From assembly GCF_000003815.2 (NCBI RefSeq), contig NC_049986.1, positions 7,099,757-7,163,756 of the forward strand: DNA of 64,000 nucleotides. The letters are read 5' to 3'. Position numbers and translations under genes: made by a program. Positions 60,585 to 64,000 of the stretch are shown piece after piece. How positions within the stretch are numbered: position 1 is the stretch's first letter; the number at the start of each line of letters is the position of its first letter. The stretch is from Branchiostoma floridae. Its lineage: Eukaryota > Chordata > Leptocardii > Amphioxiformes > Branchiostomatidae. Below the pieces are notes generated by a model. That model saw nothing but the letters and a program-made list of their open reading frames with translations, had not been told where the DNA came from and ran no database searches.

Positions 60585-62030
60585 GCCCTGGGACATCTGC
60601 ACACCTTCCAGCGACTTCAGGGTGAGAAGGCAAACGTGAAACGAGTCAGCTCCCGGGCTAATTGAAAGGTCCTGAGGTCCTTCCAAGCTGGTGTTGGAAA
60701 CATGGAGAACTCCTGTGAGACCGTTTAGGCGATACGCGTGGTAATCAGACCAGTTTCTTTGGGTTCAAGACTCAAGAGTAACGTTCTCATAAATCTTTCA
60801 TGAGGAAATCATGTAGTTAACGTTACTCTATGTACGGGTTTGTGCTTAGTGTTTTTGCTTTTTATTGTGTTTATTATTAGTCTCTTTTCAAAACAGAAGG
60901 GTCAATTTCAAGTCAAAGAAAGGTTTCTGAATATTATTTGCAGTAAAAAGTGTTTGACTTATTTAAGATAAAAGAATGTCAGAATAGGTCTGGACTTTTA
61001 TGAAAAATGGAATATGACAAGACAGTTGACAGGAAATTAGTGTCCCTAGGCCTTATAGACTAATAGGAAGTGAAGGCCAACCTGGGGTCAAAATGACAGC
61101 CCCCCCCCCCCCCGCTGTTTTTTTCGTGGGTCACGTTGGGTGCACGGACAGGAAATTACATTAAAGGTAAAGAAAAAGTCTGTGCCTATCTATTTTCTGC
61201 TATTTGCAATCCTGGTGCCTTTTGGAAGTCAAAGAGAAAATGCATGCATAAAATCGGCGGAAAGTTCGCAATAATTAATAAGATAAGAAATTTAGATATA
61301 TACATATATTCCATGGAAGGATGGAGGATGAAGTCTTTCATTTCTTGTTTAGCTTTAGTGTTATATTTTGATATGATATACATAAACATACCAAATGGCT
61401 GAACATGTTGGCACTAAATCAATATGCTTATTCGTCGAATAGTGATAAAGTCATTGGCTTTCTTTGACACAAGTGCATTTTCTAAAAAAAAAAAGGATAA
61501 AGGCAAACATATATAAAAAGTCATTTTTGATCACTTCTAAGATCCTTCCCTATTCCTTAAGCAAAAGATACCGTTTCTCCAACGCCTCAAATGTACAAAA
61601 CAAAATGTTTCTGACGTACAATTTAAAGCAGTTCATCAACGATGAAGCAATACATTAACGATGCTGTCCTCGCCTGTAAGAGTTTAGCAAATGAATCGGA
61701 ACTAATGACTGAATACGCACACTTGTAATTGTTTCTGTGTGATGTATACAGTCACTGATCTCCATATAAAGAATGCAAGTTTGCTTTTTACCTATTCTAT
61801 CCCATTTCCACTAGAGTAAGCGACCGCTAAGTCACAAAATATTTGACTGATCGGTCAACGAATTTGATGCATAGAAAACATTTTCATTCACTATTTGTGT
61901 TGTTAACTCCGAATTCGGTCTCTGTACGGACGCTCACCAATCGCCGTCAAGTGGAAAGGAAGTCTAAGAATCAGTGGATACAAAAACATGTGATGGTAAG
62001 GCTTGCAAGGTATGTAATTCCTCTGGTTTT
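60585..62030. other. Gene-poor stretch
   Basis: A poly-C tract at about 61100-61115 and AT-rich sequence. No gene is recognised. Confidence 0.4.
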
Positions 62031-62263
62031 GGTGGTATCTCACTGCACTTGGGGTACCAGTGCGGCACTACAGTGTTCGTTCACTGCTGCACTGTTGTGT
62101 TAATTTCGCCGTTTTTTATAAATCAGATATTGTGTAATACGTAAAAGTATGACTTAGCAGACAACAAAATACTCAAAAGAAAAAAATCTATGAAATTCGT
62201 CGACCAATCTTTCGAACCCTGCAGTGCCGCAACAGTTCCCCAAGTGCAGTGAGATACCACCTT
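62031..62263 (+). mobile_element. MITE family A copy 12
   Basis: Ends GGTGGTATCTCACTGCACTT and CAAGTGCAGTGAGATACCAC. Core orientation as in copies 3, 5 and 7. Confidence 0.92.
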
Positions 62264-62412
62264 AAGAGATGCGGTTCCTTCACCATGGCAGAGACGGAGT
62301 GTTCGCTAATTACTGCCGTAAATCTTTAGTGACTTCCCGTCCCATTTGCCAGTGATCGTACCTTACCGACCATACGCACGCGGCATCCACAATCAACCAT
62401 ACTTCCTGTCCA

Positions 62413-62799
62413 NNNNNNNNNNNNNNNNNNNNNNNNNNNNNNNNNNNNNNNNNNNNNNNNNNNNNNNNNNNNNNNNNNNNNNNNNNNNNNNNNNNNNNNN
62501 NNNNNNNNNNNNNNNNNNNNNNNNNNNNNNNNNNNNNNNNNNNNNNNNNNNNNNNNNNNNNNNNNNNNNNNNNNNNNNNNNNNNNNNNNNNNNNNNNNNN
62601 NNNNNNNNNNNNNNNNNNNNNNNNNNNNNNNNNNNNNNNNNNNNNNNNNNNNNNNNNNNNNNNNNNNNNNNNNNNNNNNNNNNNNNNNNNNNNNNNNNNN
62701 NNNNNNNNNNNNNNNNNNNNNNNNNNNNNNNNNNNNNNNNNNNNNNNNNNNNNNNNNNNNNNNNNNNNNNNNNNNNNNNNNNNNNNNNNNNNNNNNNNN
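62413..62799. other. Assembly gap (387 N)
   Basis: A sized gap, unlike the 100-N placeholders. Confidence 0.99.
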
Positions 62800-62993
62800 T
62801 GGTGCAGTATCTGTAAGTATCCGTGCTAATCGTCCCTGTTATTCTTTAGGGAGCAGCGTTATAGTCACAGGTTTGGTCGTCACATTTAGCACACTGTAAC
62901 GTGAATTAATCTTTACCCATGACGATGCAAAAGGAATTCCCTTTATCTTTTTTTCTAAAAGGTCTAAACTTTGAAACAAACAACGACATTGTA

Positions 62994-63146
62994 CAGTAGA
63001 AGCCGCTTACTTGCACACCCCATTTGCCAGCGTATTTTGTGCAATTATCCGGATGGTGCAACAAAGCGAAGTTATCCAACTGGACAACACCATCATGGCA
63101 TTTGGTGATTCCGTGCAATTTTTGTGCAATTAACTGTCTTCTACTG
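62994..63146. mobile_element. pogo/Tigger-like MITE, 153 bp
   Basis: Terminal inverted repeats CAGTAGAAGCCGCTTACTTG and, at the other end, the complement of CAGTAGAAGACAGTTAATTG, flanked by TA on both sides (62992-62993 and 63147-63148). CAGTAGA ends with TA duplication are typical of pogo/Tigger elements of the Tc1/mariner group. No transposase. Confidence 0.85.
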
Positions 63147-63148
63147 TA

Positions 63149-64000
63149 TCATGAAATCACTCTATTCATTCAAGAGAAATGTTATGCATAAATCATATAA
63201 TGTCCAAAAGGTAAAAGCTTTAGACAATACAAAAATGCAAACTCTTATAGAATTATGATACGTGTTTTATATTGACCGAAACTTGATTTCTGCAAAGCAA
63301 ATCTAGTAACACAGTACTTGTTATCGGCTGTAAGTAGGATAAGTGAATTCGTGAATATTTTCTTAGTGTCCTATGTACACGGTGCATCCAGGTTTGAACG
63401 CCGCTCATGGTTTTAGTTATTTTGGATGGTGACGTAATGTCGGTGGCACCCGTACCGTTGTGAGGTCATAACAGCTGTTATGTGGCAACTAGCCATCTCA
63501 TATGAATATCACGCGACATGAGACACTGGGTAAAGCCTGGTAAAGCCTGTTATCCACCGCAATTTCTGACCGGATCATCATTTTAGAGTGACAGATAGTA
63601 CCTTCTGTAGGTAATTCAATTTTCTCCCAGACAACAAGCTTATATCAATGTATCTTCCCATGGAACTGGCCATGGGATCCAACTATAATAGCAAGACACA
63701 GACAACCGATCGTGCGGTACAGTGGATTGATATACTAGTAGTAGGCTATTGGGTGTTAACGTGTGACGTCACATCCAGCCGCCATGCTGATTGGTTAGAA
63801 CCTAGAATAGTCAGACTTGTACATTCGAAGGGTGCAATGTGTATTGTGCCACATATTATCAAGTCAGAGTAAAAGAAGTTCTGCTGCAGTACCATACAAA
63901 TCCGCCGGAGATCTATACTCCAAGTTGTCCTTCGTTTGCCGATACCTACACACACACAAAACAGATCTAGATCTATCTAAAAACTTCGACAAACAAAATC
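63149..64000. other. No recognisable gene
   Basis: Two neighbouring copies of TGGTAAAGCCTG at about 63528 and 63539. Otherwise nothing is supported. Confidence 0.4.

Overview
This is a eukaryotic nuclear window that is AT-rich, intron-rich and packed with repeats. It has no operons and no prokaryotic signals. The repeat style (dense short MITEs, tRNA- and 5S-derived SINE copies, hairpin minisatellites) and the gene content suggest an invertebrate deuterostome, most likely an amphioxus (Branchiostoma). That assignment is inference from style, not from a search. There are five runs of N (557-656, 14309-14408, 41162-41261, 60485-60584, 62413-62799).

One protein-coding gene is well supported. 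It is a minus-strand TMC (transmembrane channel-like) gene of the TMC1/2/3 type, running from at least 48928 down to a stop codon at 29755-29757. I rebuilt 23 exons by hand from TMC family motifs, AG/GT boundaries and reading-frame phase. Every junction that can be tested is phase-consistent. The visible coding sequence is about 3.2 kb (about 1,070 codons). The 5' end with the start codon is not found, and one exon runs into the 41162-41261 gap. The family hallmarks are present in order: the HPWKM-like motif (KQPWRMKKK), EKYEG, IPWDTRIKTIES, VASYFIFLRWLF, YGSLPRK, VLFYGYY, FCWKVFCGWDYLIG, ADNKF, the HPR..LQWQLAR block, CWETIVGQE, CWCWDLE, FNQGMIW-like, SRSNNFY and CGPFSG.

Layout: 1-3 kb holds a duplicated flank around a gap, then a 42-bp hairpin minisatellite and a MITE. 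3.7-4.0 kb holds a 5S rRNA-derived SINE. 4-15 kb is gene-poor, with short tandem duplications at 10.05-10.33 and 10.94-11.56 kb. 15.7-20.1 kb is a cluster of six copies of one MITE family plus a CTCF-like site. 20-28 kb is unassigned, ending in a 41-bp purine-rich minisatellite. 29.7-48.9 kb is the TMC gene, whose introns hold MITEs, SINEs, microsatellites and two minisatellites that overlap splice sites. 49-64 kb is again gene-poor, with a 162-168 bp tandem repeat, two 39-bp minisatellites (55.2 and 59.8 kb) that share a core with the array at 2 kb, and a pogo-like MITE at 63 kb.

The most unusual observation is in the TMC gene. The 55-bp minisatellite at about 33.1-34.97 kb is built from the end of the neighbouring exon together with its 5' splice site, so the intron carries some thirty copies of a donor-like site. 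Each unit also contains a possible in-frame 18-nt microexon. A second array at 44.37-44.86 kb copies the polypyrimidine tract of a 3' splice site in the same gene.
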